A stretch of 29,392 nt of DNA from JBDTGE01 sp050742975 (GTDB lineage Bacteria; Actinomycetota; Actinomycetes; Mycobacteriales; Jatrophihabitantaceae), in contig JBOGDQ010000149.1 of the NCBI GenBank assembly GCA_050742975.1, positions 1 through 29,392 on the forward strand, written 5' to 3'. The notes below the pieces were generated by a model. The model searched no databases. It was not told the origin of the DNA and was given only the letters and a program-made list of their open reading frames with translations. Position 1 is the stretch's first letter. Each line of letters starts with the position of its first letter. Both the position numbers and the translations under genes were made by a program. Below, piece after piece: positions 18,684-23,151 of the stretch.

Positions 18684-19178
18684 GTGAAGGATGCACTCCT
18701 CACCAACGCGGCGTACCAGGTCATCACCCGGGTGATATGGCAGCGGGCGATCACCCTCGTCGTGATGGACCTCGTCGACGTCGTCGAGAACCACCCGAGC
18801 GAGGTCATCCACTCCGCGGGCGGACTGGCGATCCCGCTGCCGACGATCCTCCGGCAGCGTCGCTACGTCCACGTGCGGGGCGTCGGCCGACCACGCGGCG
18901 AGATCGCGACGCGGGCCGCAGTGATGAAGCGTGACCGGTGGACGTGCGGTTACTGCGGCGGCAGGGCCTCGACCGTCGACCACGTCATGCCGCGGTCGAG
19001 GAACGGAAGCCTCACGTGCTGGACGAATCTGGTCGCCGCGTGCGAACCGTGCAACGGCGAGAAGGGCGACCGGACGCCGGTCGAGTGGGGCCGCAAGCTC
19101 CTGTGGATGCCCGGCCCGCCGAACGACCGGGACGCCGACCAGGAACGCGTCTGGCTCGCCCTGTCGCGGGTGGCCTGA
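18684..19178 (+). CDS. HNH endonuclease inside the tRNA array
   Basis: A 164-residue HNH nuclease. The core has a zinc pair C88/C91 (TCGYCGG), the D99-H100 of STVDHVMPRS, N115 (TCWTNLVAAC) and the second zinc pair C120/C123 followed by N124 (CEPCNGEKGDRTP). The N-terminal 75 residues are unrecognised. The start is GTG 18684, eight bases behind AGGAGG. A GTG at 18675 sits inside the ribosome site and is less likely. It lies between tRNA-Ile and tRNA-Phe on the same strand, so it should share the array's transcript. HNH genes are common in phage tRNA clusters, where they act in homing or packaging. Its role here is unknown. Confidence 0.87.
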   Translation: MKDALLTNAAYQVITRVIWQRAITLVVMDLVDVVENHPSEVIHSAGGLAIPLPTILRQRRYVHVRGVGRPRGEIATRAAVMKRDRWTCGYCGGRASTVDHVMPRSRNGSLTCWTNLVAACEPCNGEKGDRTPVEWGRKLLWMPGPPNDRDADQERVWLALSRVA

Positions 19179-19225
19179 CCAACGCCAACGTCGCGCAGAC
19201 GTGACAGCCGGAGAGACGGCACCCA

Positions 19226-19295
19226 GGTCAAGCACATCCGGAAGTGCGTCCCGTTGAAGCCGGGAAGGAACTCAGTTCGAGCCTGAGGGTGACCA
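19226..19295 (+). tRNA. tRNA-Phe(GAA)
   Basis: The anticodon arm is TCCCG-TTGAAGC-CGGGA (anticodon GAA), the T-arm CTCAG-TTCGAGC-CTGAG and the acceptor 3' strand GGTGACC-A, followed by an encoded CCA. The 5' acceptor strand (GGTCA) pairs only partly, so this tRNA looks degenerate or edited. Confidence 0.7.
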
Positions 19296-19299
19296 CCAT

Positions 19300-19372
19300 G
19301 GCCTGCTAGCTCATCCGGGAGAGCGCCCGTCTTACAAACGGGAGGCGCGAGGTTCAAGTCCTCGGCGGGCTA
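19300..19372 (+). tRNA. tRNA-Val(TAC)
   Basis: Acceptor GGCCTGC pairs with GCGGGCT through two wobbles. The anticodon arm is CCCGT-CTTACAA-ACGGG and the T-arm CGAGG-TTCAAGT-CCTCG. CCA is encoded. Confidence 0.93.
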
Positions 19373-19387
19373 CCAACTCAACCAGCC

Positions 19388-19456
19388 GGGATGCGTACCG
19401 GTGCACAGCGGTCACTTGCAATGACCGCCTGCGGAGTTCGACTCTCCGGCGTTCCA
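19388..19456 (+). tRNA. tRNA-Ala(TGC)
   Basis: Acceptor GGGATGC pairs with GCGTTCC through wobbles. The anticodon arm is GGTCA-CTTGCAA-TGACC and the T-arm CGGAG-TTCGACT-CTCCG. The D-arm is short. CCA is encoded. Confidence 0.85.
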
Positions 19457-19460
19457 CCAA

Positions 19461-19533
19461 TGCCCGCTCGTCTAACCGGCAAGACGCCGCACTCTGACTG
19501 CGGATAGTCGAGGTTCGAATCCTCGGTGGGCAG
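19461..19533 (+). tRNA. tRNA-Gln(CTG)
   Basis: Acceptor TGCCCGC pairs with GTGGGCA. The anticodon arm is CCGCA-CTCTGAC-TGCGG and the T-arm CGAGG-TTCGAAT-CCTCG. CCA is encoded. Confidence 0.93.
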
Positions 19534-19542
19534 CCACCTCTC

Positions 19543-19623
19543 GCCGGAAGTGGACGACGGACCGTCCAGGCGGCTGTAACCCGCCCTCCTCGTGAATCCC
19601 AGGTTCGACCCCTGGTTCCGGCA
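19543..19623 (+). tRNA. tRNA-Tyr(GTA)
   Basis: Acceptor GCCGGAA pairs with TTCCGGC. The anticodon arm is GGCGG-CTGTAAC-CCGCC. A 13-base variable arm is present, as expected of bacterial tRNA-Tyr. Confidence 0.92.
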
Positions 19624-19627
19624 CAAC

Positions 19628-19700
19628 GCGAATGAAGCTCATGAGGACGAGCACCTGCTTGCCATGCAGGAGGTAGGCGGTTCAAGGCCGCTCATTCGCT
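19628..19700 (+). tRNA. tRNA-Gly(GCC)
   Basis: Acceptor GCGAATG pairs with CATTCGC. The anticodon arm is CCTGC-TTGCCAT-GCAGG. CCA is encoded. Confidence 0.93.
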
Positions 19701-19704
19701 CCAC

Positions 19705-19777
19705 GCCGCCCAAGCTCATCTGGCAGAGCACCGACCCGGTACGTCGGAGGTGTCCGGTTCGAGACCGGAGGGTGGCT
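19705..19777 (+). tRNA. tRNA-Thr(GGT)
   Basis: Acceptor GCCGCCC pairs with GGGTGGC. The anticodon arm is CCGAC-CCGGTAC-GTCGG and the T-loop TTCGAGA. CCA is encoded. Confidence 0.92.
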
Positions 19778-19781
19778 CCAG

Positions 19782-19852
19782 GCGCTGCTAGCTGAGTGGC
19801 TTAGCACCGGACTCTTACTCCGGGGAGGAAGGTTCGATCCCTTCGCGGCCCA
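19782..19852 (+). tRNA. tRNA-Lys(CTT)
   Basis: The anticodon arm is CCGGA-CTCTTAC-TCCGG and the T-arm GAAGG-TTCGATC-CCTTC. The acceptor GCGCTGC/GCGGCCC has one mismatch at the second pair. No CCA is encoded. Confidence 0.88.
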
Positions 19853-19864
19853 CATCGCTTCCAA

Positions 19865-19938
19865 GGCCCCGTATCCCAACTGGAAGAGGACGCCGGTCGA
19901 GAGCCGGTGCCGTGCAGGTTCGACTCCTGTCGGGGCCA
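19865..19938 (+). tRNA. tRNA with Leu anticodon GAG, short variable arm
   Basis: Acceptor GGCCCCG pairs with CGGGGCC, and the T-arm is GCAGG-TTCGACT-CCTGT. The loop TCGAGAG places GAG in the anticodon, but position 33 is C instead of T. The variable region is only five bases, whereas leucine tRNAs normally carry a long arm. The amino acid is therefore uncertain. Confidence 0.75.
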
Positions 19939-19947
19939 CACAAGCTA

Positions 19948-20021
19948 GCTCCCTTAGCCCAACTGGAAGAGGCGCCGCGTTCAGAGCGCGGGTGTTCCGA
20001 GTTCGACTCTCGGAGGGAGTA
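19948..20021 (+). tRNA. tRNA with Leu anticodon CAG, short variable arm
   Basis: Acceptor GCTCCCT pairs with AGGGAGT. The anticodon arm is CCGCG-TTCAGAG-CGCGG and the T-arm CCGAG-TTCGACT-CTCGG. The variable region is five bases, atypical for leucine. The D-arm resembles that of the array's tRNA-Trp. Confidence 0.82.
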
Positions 20022-20049
20022 CACGGCAGTCGGCGAATGCCGGCATTAG

Positions 20050-20124
20050 GCTCTGTCGGTCCGGTCTGGAACGGACGCCCGGTTGTCAGCCGGGAGATCA
20101 CGGGTTCAAGTCCCGTACGGAGCG
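20050..20124 (+). tRNA. tRNA-Asp(GTC)
   Basis: Acceptor GCTCTGT pairs with ACGGAGC. The anticodon arm is CCCGG-TTGTCAG-CCGGG and the T-arm ACGGG-TTCAAGT-CCCGT. CCA is encoded. Confidence 0.93.
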
Positions 20125-20128
20125 CCAG

Positions 20129-20194
20129 CGCGGCGGCAGGTGCGAGCGGGGCCTCATAAGCCCGGCATTGGTGGTTCGACTCCACCCGCCGCGC
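20129..20194 (+). tRNA. tRNA-Met(CAT), reduced D-arm
   Basis: Acceptor CGCGGCG pairs with CGCCGCG. The anticodon loop is CTCATAA and the T-arm GGTGG-TTCGACT-CCACC. The gene is only 66 bases because the D-arm is shortened. CAT could also be an Ile tRNA if the C is modified to lysidine. Confidence 0.82.
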
Positions 20195-20198
20195 CCAA

Positions 20199-20272
20199 TG
20201 CTCAGTCGCCCAATAGGCAGGGCATCCGATTGTTAATCGGTCCAGGTGAAGGTTCGAATCCTTCCTGAGCAG
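20199..20272 (+). tRNA. tRNA-Asn(GTT)
   Basis: Acceptor TGCTCAG pairs with CTGAGCA. The anticodon loop is TTGTTAA and the T-arm GAAGG-TTCGAAT-CCTTC. Confidence 0.93.
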
Positions 20273-20277
20273 CTCGT

Positions 20278-20362
20278 GGAGAGTGAACCGGCCAGGGTCG
20301 CCGGGACCGGTTGCTAGCCGGATCGGGCCGGTCGGTCTGGGCTTCGAGTGCTCCGCTCTCCG
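20278..20362 (+). tRNA. tRNA-Ser(GCT)
   Basis: Acceptor GGAGAGT pairs with GCTCTCC. The anticodon arm is CCGG-TTGCTAG-CCGG, and the variable arm is long, as expected for serine. The T-stem is imperfect. Confidence 0.88.
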
Positions 20363-20367
20363 CTCTC

Positions 20368-20440
20368 GCTCCCTTGGTCTAGTGGCTAGGACGCCGGGCT
20401 TTCACCTCGGAGACGGTCTGTTCGATACCGACAGGGAGCA
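20368..20440 (+). tRNA. tRNA-Glu(TTC)
   Basis: Acceptor GCTCCCT pairs with AGGGAGC. The anticodon loop is CTTTCAC and the T-loop TTCGATA. Confidence 0.92.
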
Positions 20441-20441
20441 C

Positions 20442-20515
20442 GGTGGCCGAAGCTCTGATGGCTGAGCGCCGGGTCGTGGCCCCGGAGGCAGCGGGTTCGA
20501 GTCCCGCCGGCCACC
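20442..20515 (+). tRNA. tRNA-His(GTG)
   Basis: Acceptor GTGGCCG pairs with CGGCCAC. An extra 5' G faces C, the G-1 mark of tRNA-His. The anticodon arm is CCGGG-TCGTGGC-CCCGG. CCA is encoded. Confidence 0.93.
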
Positions 20516-20519
20516 CCAC

Positions 20520-20593
20520 GCTCCGTTGGTCTCGCGGTTCAGGACGCCTGGTTCTCAGCCAGGAGGACGCCGGTTCGAACCCGGCACGGAGTA
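20520..20593 (+). tRNA. tRNA-Glu(CTC)
   Basis: Acceptor GCTCCGT pairs with ACGGAGT. The anticodon arm is CCTGG-TTCTCAG-CCAGG and the T-arm GCCGG-TTCGAAC-CCGGC. Confidence 0.92.
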
Positions 20594-20601
20594 CGCATCG
20601 T

Positions 20602-20674
20602 GCGGGTGAAGCTCATGCGGACGAGCGCCGTCCTTCCACGTCGGAGGCAGCCGGTTCGAGGCCGGTCACCCGCT
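20602..20674 (+). tRNA. tRNA-Gly(TCC)
   Basis: Acceptor GCGGGTG pairs with CACCCGC. The anticodon loop is CTTCCAC with one T-T mismatch in the stem. CCA is encoded. The D-arm is near-identical to that of tRNA-Gly(GCC) in the array. Confidence 0.9.
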
Positions 20675-20680
20675 CCACGG

Positions 20681-20753
20681 TGTGCGGCGGGTTGCCGGCA
20701 TCCCGCCCTGACTTTGGATCAGGGGCACGCAGGTTCGACTCCTGCCCGCACAG
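20681..20753 (+). tRNA. tRNA-Gln(TTG)
   Basis: Acceptor TGTGCGG pairs with CCGCACA. The anticodon arm is CCTGA-CTTTGGA-TCAGG and the T-arm GCAGG-TTCGACT-CCTGC. Confidence 0.92.
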
Positions 20754-20761
20754 CGCATCCA

Positions 20762-20849
20762 GGAGGGTCAAGCCGAAAGCTGGCGACGGCAGCCGTCTCG
20801 AAAACGGTCGAGGAGTGATCCCTTGTCGGTTCGACCCCGACACCCTCCG
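20762..20849 (+). tRNA. tRNA-Ser(CGA)
   Basis: Acceptor GGAGGGT pairs with ACCCTCC. The anticodon arm is CCGT-CTCGAAA-ACGG. The variable arm is long, and CCA is encoded. Confidence 0.93.
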
Positions 20850-20853
20850 CCAT

Positions 20854-20927
20854 CTCCCTGTCGCCCAAACGGACAGGGCAACGGTCTACGAAGCCGTCCG
20901 GTGCAGGTTCAAGTCCTGCCAGGGAGA
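20854..20927 (+). tRNA. tRNA-Arg(ACG)
   Basis: Acceptor CTCCCTG pairs with CAGGGAG. The anticodon arm is ACGGT-CTACGAA-GCCGT and the T-arm GCAGG-TTCAAGT-CCTGC. CCA is encoded. Confidence 0.92.
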
Positions 20928-20938
20928 CCAAACTTCTC

Positions 20939-21011
20939 GCCTCCGTGGCGCAATGGACAGCGCAAGCGGCTTCTACCCGCTCGGTTGCAGGTTCGAGTCC
21001 TGCCGGAGGCA
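20939..21011 (+). tRNA. tRNA-Arg(TCT)
   Basis: Acceptor GCCTCCG pairs with CGGAGGC. The anticodon loop is CTTCTAC and the T-arm GCAGG-TTCGAGT-CCTGC. Confidence 0.93.
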
Positions 21012-21018
21012 CGCTCTC

Positions 21019-21102
21019 GCCGGAGTGGCGTAACGGGCAGCCGCGCCTGATTCAAGTCCAGGTGTCCGCGAGGACGTGCGGGTTCGAGTCCCGCCTCCGG
21101 TA
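21019..21102 (+). tRNA. tRNA-Leu(CAA)
   Basis: Acceptor GCCGGAG pairs with CTCCGGT. The loop TTCAAGT gives CAA. A long variable arm (GTCCGCGAGGAC) and the T-arm GCGGG-TTCGAGT-CCCGC make this an ordinary class II leucine tRNA, unlike the GAG and CAG genes. Confidence 0.9.
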
Positions 21103-21144
21103 CTCAACAACAACGACAGACCACCCATGAAAGGAGGGCACGAG

Positions 21145-22347
21145 ATGTACACCGACATGACCGACTGGGGCTTCAAGGCCCCGACCCGCATGTGGACCGA
21201 CCCGAACGAGGTCGAGGCACAAGCGATCCAGCAGCTGCGCAACATCGCGGCCCTCCCCTGGGTTCACGGCGTCGCGGTCATGCCCGACGTCCACCTCGGC
21301 AAGGGCGCGACCGTCGGTTCCGTCATCGCCATGAAGCAGGCACTGTCACCGTCAGCGGTCGGTGTCGACATCGGCTGTGGCATGGCGGCGGTGAAGACGT
21401 CCACGACGGCCTCGCAACTGCCAGACGACCTCGCCGCGATGCGAAGCGAGATCGAGCGGTTGATCCCGGTCGGCTTCAACCGCCACCGTGACCCGGTACG
21501 CGCGGACCGTCTGACGAACGTCGGTGGATGGGACGCCTTCTGGCGCCGCTTCACCGAATTGAAAGCTCCGGTCGCCGACCGGGAGTCGAGGGCGTTCGCG
21601 CAGATGGGAACGCTCGGCGGAGGCAATCACTTCGTCGAAGTCTGCGTCGAGCAGGGCGCCGACGGTGACCCGCCGGTGTGGCTGATGCTGCACTCCGGTT
21701 CGCGAAACATCGGCAAGGAGTTGGCGGAGCGGCACATCAACGTCGCGAAGGCGTTGCCGCACAACCAGGACCTACCCGACCGCGATCTGGCGGTGTTCCT
21801 GTCGGGGACGCCGGAGATGGATGCCTACCGCTCGGACCTGTACTGGGCGCAGGAGTACGCGCGCCGTAACCGCGAGGTCATGATCGCGCTGCTCAAGGCC
21901 GCGTTCGAGAAGTCACTCGGCGAGGTCGCGGTGTCCTACGAGCCGGTGATCTCCTGTCACCACAACTACGTCACCGAGGAGACCTACGACGGCGTGGACG
22001 TGCTCGTGACCCGTAAGGGCGCGATCCGGGCGGGCGCGGGCGACCTGGGCATCATCCCCGGCTCGATGGGTACCGGCTCCTACATCGTCCGTGGTCTCGG
22101 CAACGAGGCGGCGTTCTGTTCGGCATCACACGGCGCGGGTCGCAAGATGTCGCGCGCTGCGGCGAAGCGGACGTTCACGGTCGATGACCTCATCGCCCAA
22201 ACTGCGGGAGTGGAGTCGCGCAAGGACGCGGGTGTCGTGGACGAGATCCCCGGCGCGTACAAGTCGATCGAGGACGTGATCCGTCGGCAGGCGGACCTCG
22301 TCGAAGTGGTCGCGAACATCAAGCAGGTGCTCTGCGTGAAGGGTTGA
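21145..22347 (+). CDS. rtcB: RtcB 3'-phosphate RNA ligase
   Basis: GTP- and Mn-dependent RNA ligase (400 aa) that joins 2',3'-cyclic or 3'-phosphate ends to 5'-OH ends, the products left by anticodon nucleases and many toxins. Key residues are D75 and C78 (VDIGCGM), N161-H162 (TLGGGNHFVE), H183 (LHSGSRNIG), H272 (SCHHNY) and the guanylated H329 (CSASHGAGR). PDVHLGKGATVGS is also typical. ATG 21145 follows a strong AAGGAGG; an upstream extension would run into tRNA-Leu. It stands inside the tRNA array, 42 bases after tRNA-Leu(CAA) and 37 bases before tRNA-Cys. No archease is seen. With the Ro gene 0.8 kb downstream it forms the known bacterial RNA-repair pairing. Confidence 0.97.
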   Translation: MYTDMTDWGFKAPTRMWTDPNEVEAQAIQQLRNIAALPWVHGVAVMPDVHLGKGATVGSVIAMKQALSPSAVGVDIGCGMAAVKTSTTASQLPDDLAAMRSEIERLIPVGFNRHRDPVRADRLTNVGGWDAFWRRFTELKAPVADRESRAFAQMGTLGGGNHFVEVCVEQGADGDPPVWLMLHSGSRNIGKELAERHINVAKALPHNQDLPDRDLAVFLSGTPEMDAYRSDLYWAQEYARRNREVMIALLKAAFEKSLGEVAVSYEPVISCHHNYVTEETYDGVDVLVTRKGAIRAGAGDLGIIPGSMGTGSYIVRGLGNEAAFCSASHGAGRKMSRAAAKRTFTVDDLIAQTAGVESRKDAGVVDEIPGAYKSIEDVIRRQADLVEVVANIKQVLCVKG

Positions 22348-22384
22348 CCGGTCCGGGGTGAGCACCGCCCCGGCCACTCTCGCC

Positions 22385-22464
22385 GCCACCGGGTAGCTGG
22401 TGCTGCCACGCGCCTGCAAAGCGCGCTTCCTGCAGGACGTCCGGTTCGATTCCGGGTGGTGGCT
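22385..22464 (+). tRNA. tRNA-Cys(GCA), enlarged variable region
   Basis: Acceptor GCCACCG pairs with TGGTGGC. The anticodon arm is CGCGC-CTGCAAA-GCGCG and the T-arm TCCGG-TTCGATT-CCGGG. The variable region is 14 bases with an internal CCTGCAGG palindrome, unusual for a cysteine tRNA. CCA is encoded. Confidence 0.87.
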
Positions 22465-22468
22465 CCAC

Positions 22469-22543
22469 GCCCTCGTAGCTCAGTCGGATCAGAGCACGGT
22501 CCTCCGACGACCGGGGTCGCAGGTTCAAGTCCTGCCGAGGGCA
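22469..22543 (+). tRNA. tRNA-Arg(CCG)
   Basis: Acceptor GCCCTCG pairs with CGAGGGC. The anticodon arm is CGGTC-CTCCGAC-GACCG and the T-arm GCAGG-TTCAAGT-CCTGC. Confidence 0.93.
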
Positions 22544-22548
22544 CTCTC

Positions 22549-22620
22549 GCCGCACAAGCTCACACGGTGGAGCGTCCCCTTCGTACGGGGAAGGACCGGG
22601 TTCAACTCCTGGGTGCGGCT
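22549..22620 (+). tRNA. tRNA-Thr(CGT)
   Basis: Acceptor GCCGCAC pairs with GTGCGGC. The anticodon arm is CCCC-TTCGTAC-GGGG and the T-arm CCGGG-TTCAACT-CCTGG. CCA is encoded. Last tRNA gene of the array. Confidence 0.92.
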
Positions 22621-22679
22621 CCACACTGCGGAACACCCACTGCCACCTGTTCCGGGAACCGCACGAGCGCGAAAGTCAG

Positions 22680-22709
22680 TTGCACCCAAGGGGTGTATCG
22701 CATTACACT
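22680..22709 (+). promoter_or_regulatory. Sigma70-type promoter for the Y RNA-Ro operon
   Basis: TTGCAC (22680-22685), an 18-base spacer and TACACT (22704-22709). The expected start, about seven bases on, is 22716-22717, exactly the first base of the closing stem of the first Y RNA-like element. This match between two independently read signals is the best evidence for both. Confidence 0.75.
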
Positions 22710-22716
22710 CCCTGCA

Positions 22717-22828
22717 GCAGGTGGGCCGACGGCAGTCGGTTATCGGTGGCTCAGGCAGGTTCGAACCCTGCCCCGCGCCGACGGAAACGTCGGTACGGAG
22801 ATCCGGCGCCATACCCACGCCCGCCTGC
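22717..22828 (+). ncRNA. Y RNA (YrlA-like), copy A
   Basis: The closing stem GCAGGTGGGC (22717-22726) pairs with GCCCGCCTGC (22819-22828), 10 bp with one wobble. Inside, a T-arm GCAGG-TTCGAAC-CCTGC (22755-22771) is followed by a closed hairpin CCGACG-GAAA-CGTCGG (22778-22793), then TA and a rudimentary D-like arm CGGAGATCCG. A normal tRNA has T-arm and acceptor at the 3' end and D-arm at the 5' end; here the order is permuted and the acceptor-like stem is sealed. The segments after and before the closing stem (GGGCCG..GTCGGTTA and CCGG..CATACC) match copies B and C. This is the most diverged of the three. Its D-arm is poor and part of it can pair alternatively. Confidence 0.72.
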
Positions 22829-22846
22829 GCTAACTGAACAGCAGCA

Positions 22847-22974
22847 GCGACGGGCCGGAGAGCTTCGGCTAACTCAGGACCCATGTGTCGCGGGTTCGAA
22901 TCCCGCTCGGAGTTCGCTCCGGTAGCTCAGCGGCAGAGCGGTGGGCGTCCCGGACTCACAACCATGTCCGTCGC
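22847..22974 (+). ncRNA. Y RNA (YrlA-like), copy B
   Basis: The closing stem GCGACGG (22847-22853) pairs with CCGTCGC (22968-22974). An inner stem GGACCCA (22877-22883) pairs with TGGGCGTCC (22942-22950) with a bulge. Between them is a permuted tRNA mimic: T-arm GCGGG-TTCGAAT-CCCGC (22890-22906), sealed acceptor-like hairpin CGGAG-TTCG-CTCCG (22908-22921), then TA and a perfect D-arm GCTC-AGCGGCA-GAGC (22925-22939). A UUCG tetraloop replaces the open CCA end, so it cannot be aminoacylated. A bulged long stem next to a tRNA-like module is what Ro-binding YrlA RNAs show. Nothing else in tRNA-gene biology predicts this order. Confidence 0.85.
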
Positions 22975-22980
22975 CTCACT

Positions 22981-23126
22981 TCGCGTGGCCGCGCGGGCCG
23001 GAGACGGTCGGTTACCACTGTTAATGGGGATGTCGCAGGTTCGAGTCCTGCCGCCAGCTTCGGCTGGTGTAGCTCAGCGGTAGAGCGCCTTCCGGCAGTC
23101 ACACACATGCCTGCGCGGCCTCGCGA
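22981..23126 (+). ncRNA. Y RNA (YrlA-like), copy C
   Basis: TCGCGTGGCCGCGC (22981-22994) pairs with GCGCGGCCTCGCGA (23113-23126), 14 bp with one T-T mismatch. ACTG/CAGT and a short G-rich stem lie further in. The tRNA-like part is T-arm GCAGG-TTCGAGT-CCTGC (23035-23051), sealed hairpin CGCCAGC-TTCG-GCTGGTG (23052-23069, seven pairs, UUCG loop), TA, and D-arm GCTC-AGCGGTA-GAGC (23072-23086). It shares GGGCCGGAGA..TCGG.TA and CCGG..TCACA..CATG with copy B. It ends 13 bases before the Ro ribosome site, with no terminator between, so it is either processed from the mRNA leader or read separately. Confidence 0.87.
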
Positions 23127-23151
23127 ACAAACGAATTGAAGGGAGGGCACC

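Noticed and set aside
19332..21294. Open reading frames on both strands across the tRNA array (for example proteins with GLEPATS or GVEPTR motifs)
   Set aside because: These are translated tRNA T-arms, a well-known annotation artefact. They have no ribosome sites and overlap tRNA genes.
22889..22940. Ordinary tRNA gene from the T-arm and GCTCCGGTAGCTC sequence
   Set aside because: The T-arm precedes the D-arm and the acceptor strands are joined by a UUCG loop. No anticodon arm exists between D and T, so it is a Y RNA module.
19226..23086. Regularly spaced TTCGA-type repeats every 70-90 bases, CRISPR-like
   Set aside because: The repeats are tRNA T-loops. Each spacer folds into a cloverleaf with an anticodon, so this is a tRNA array.
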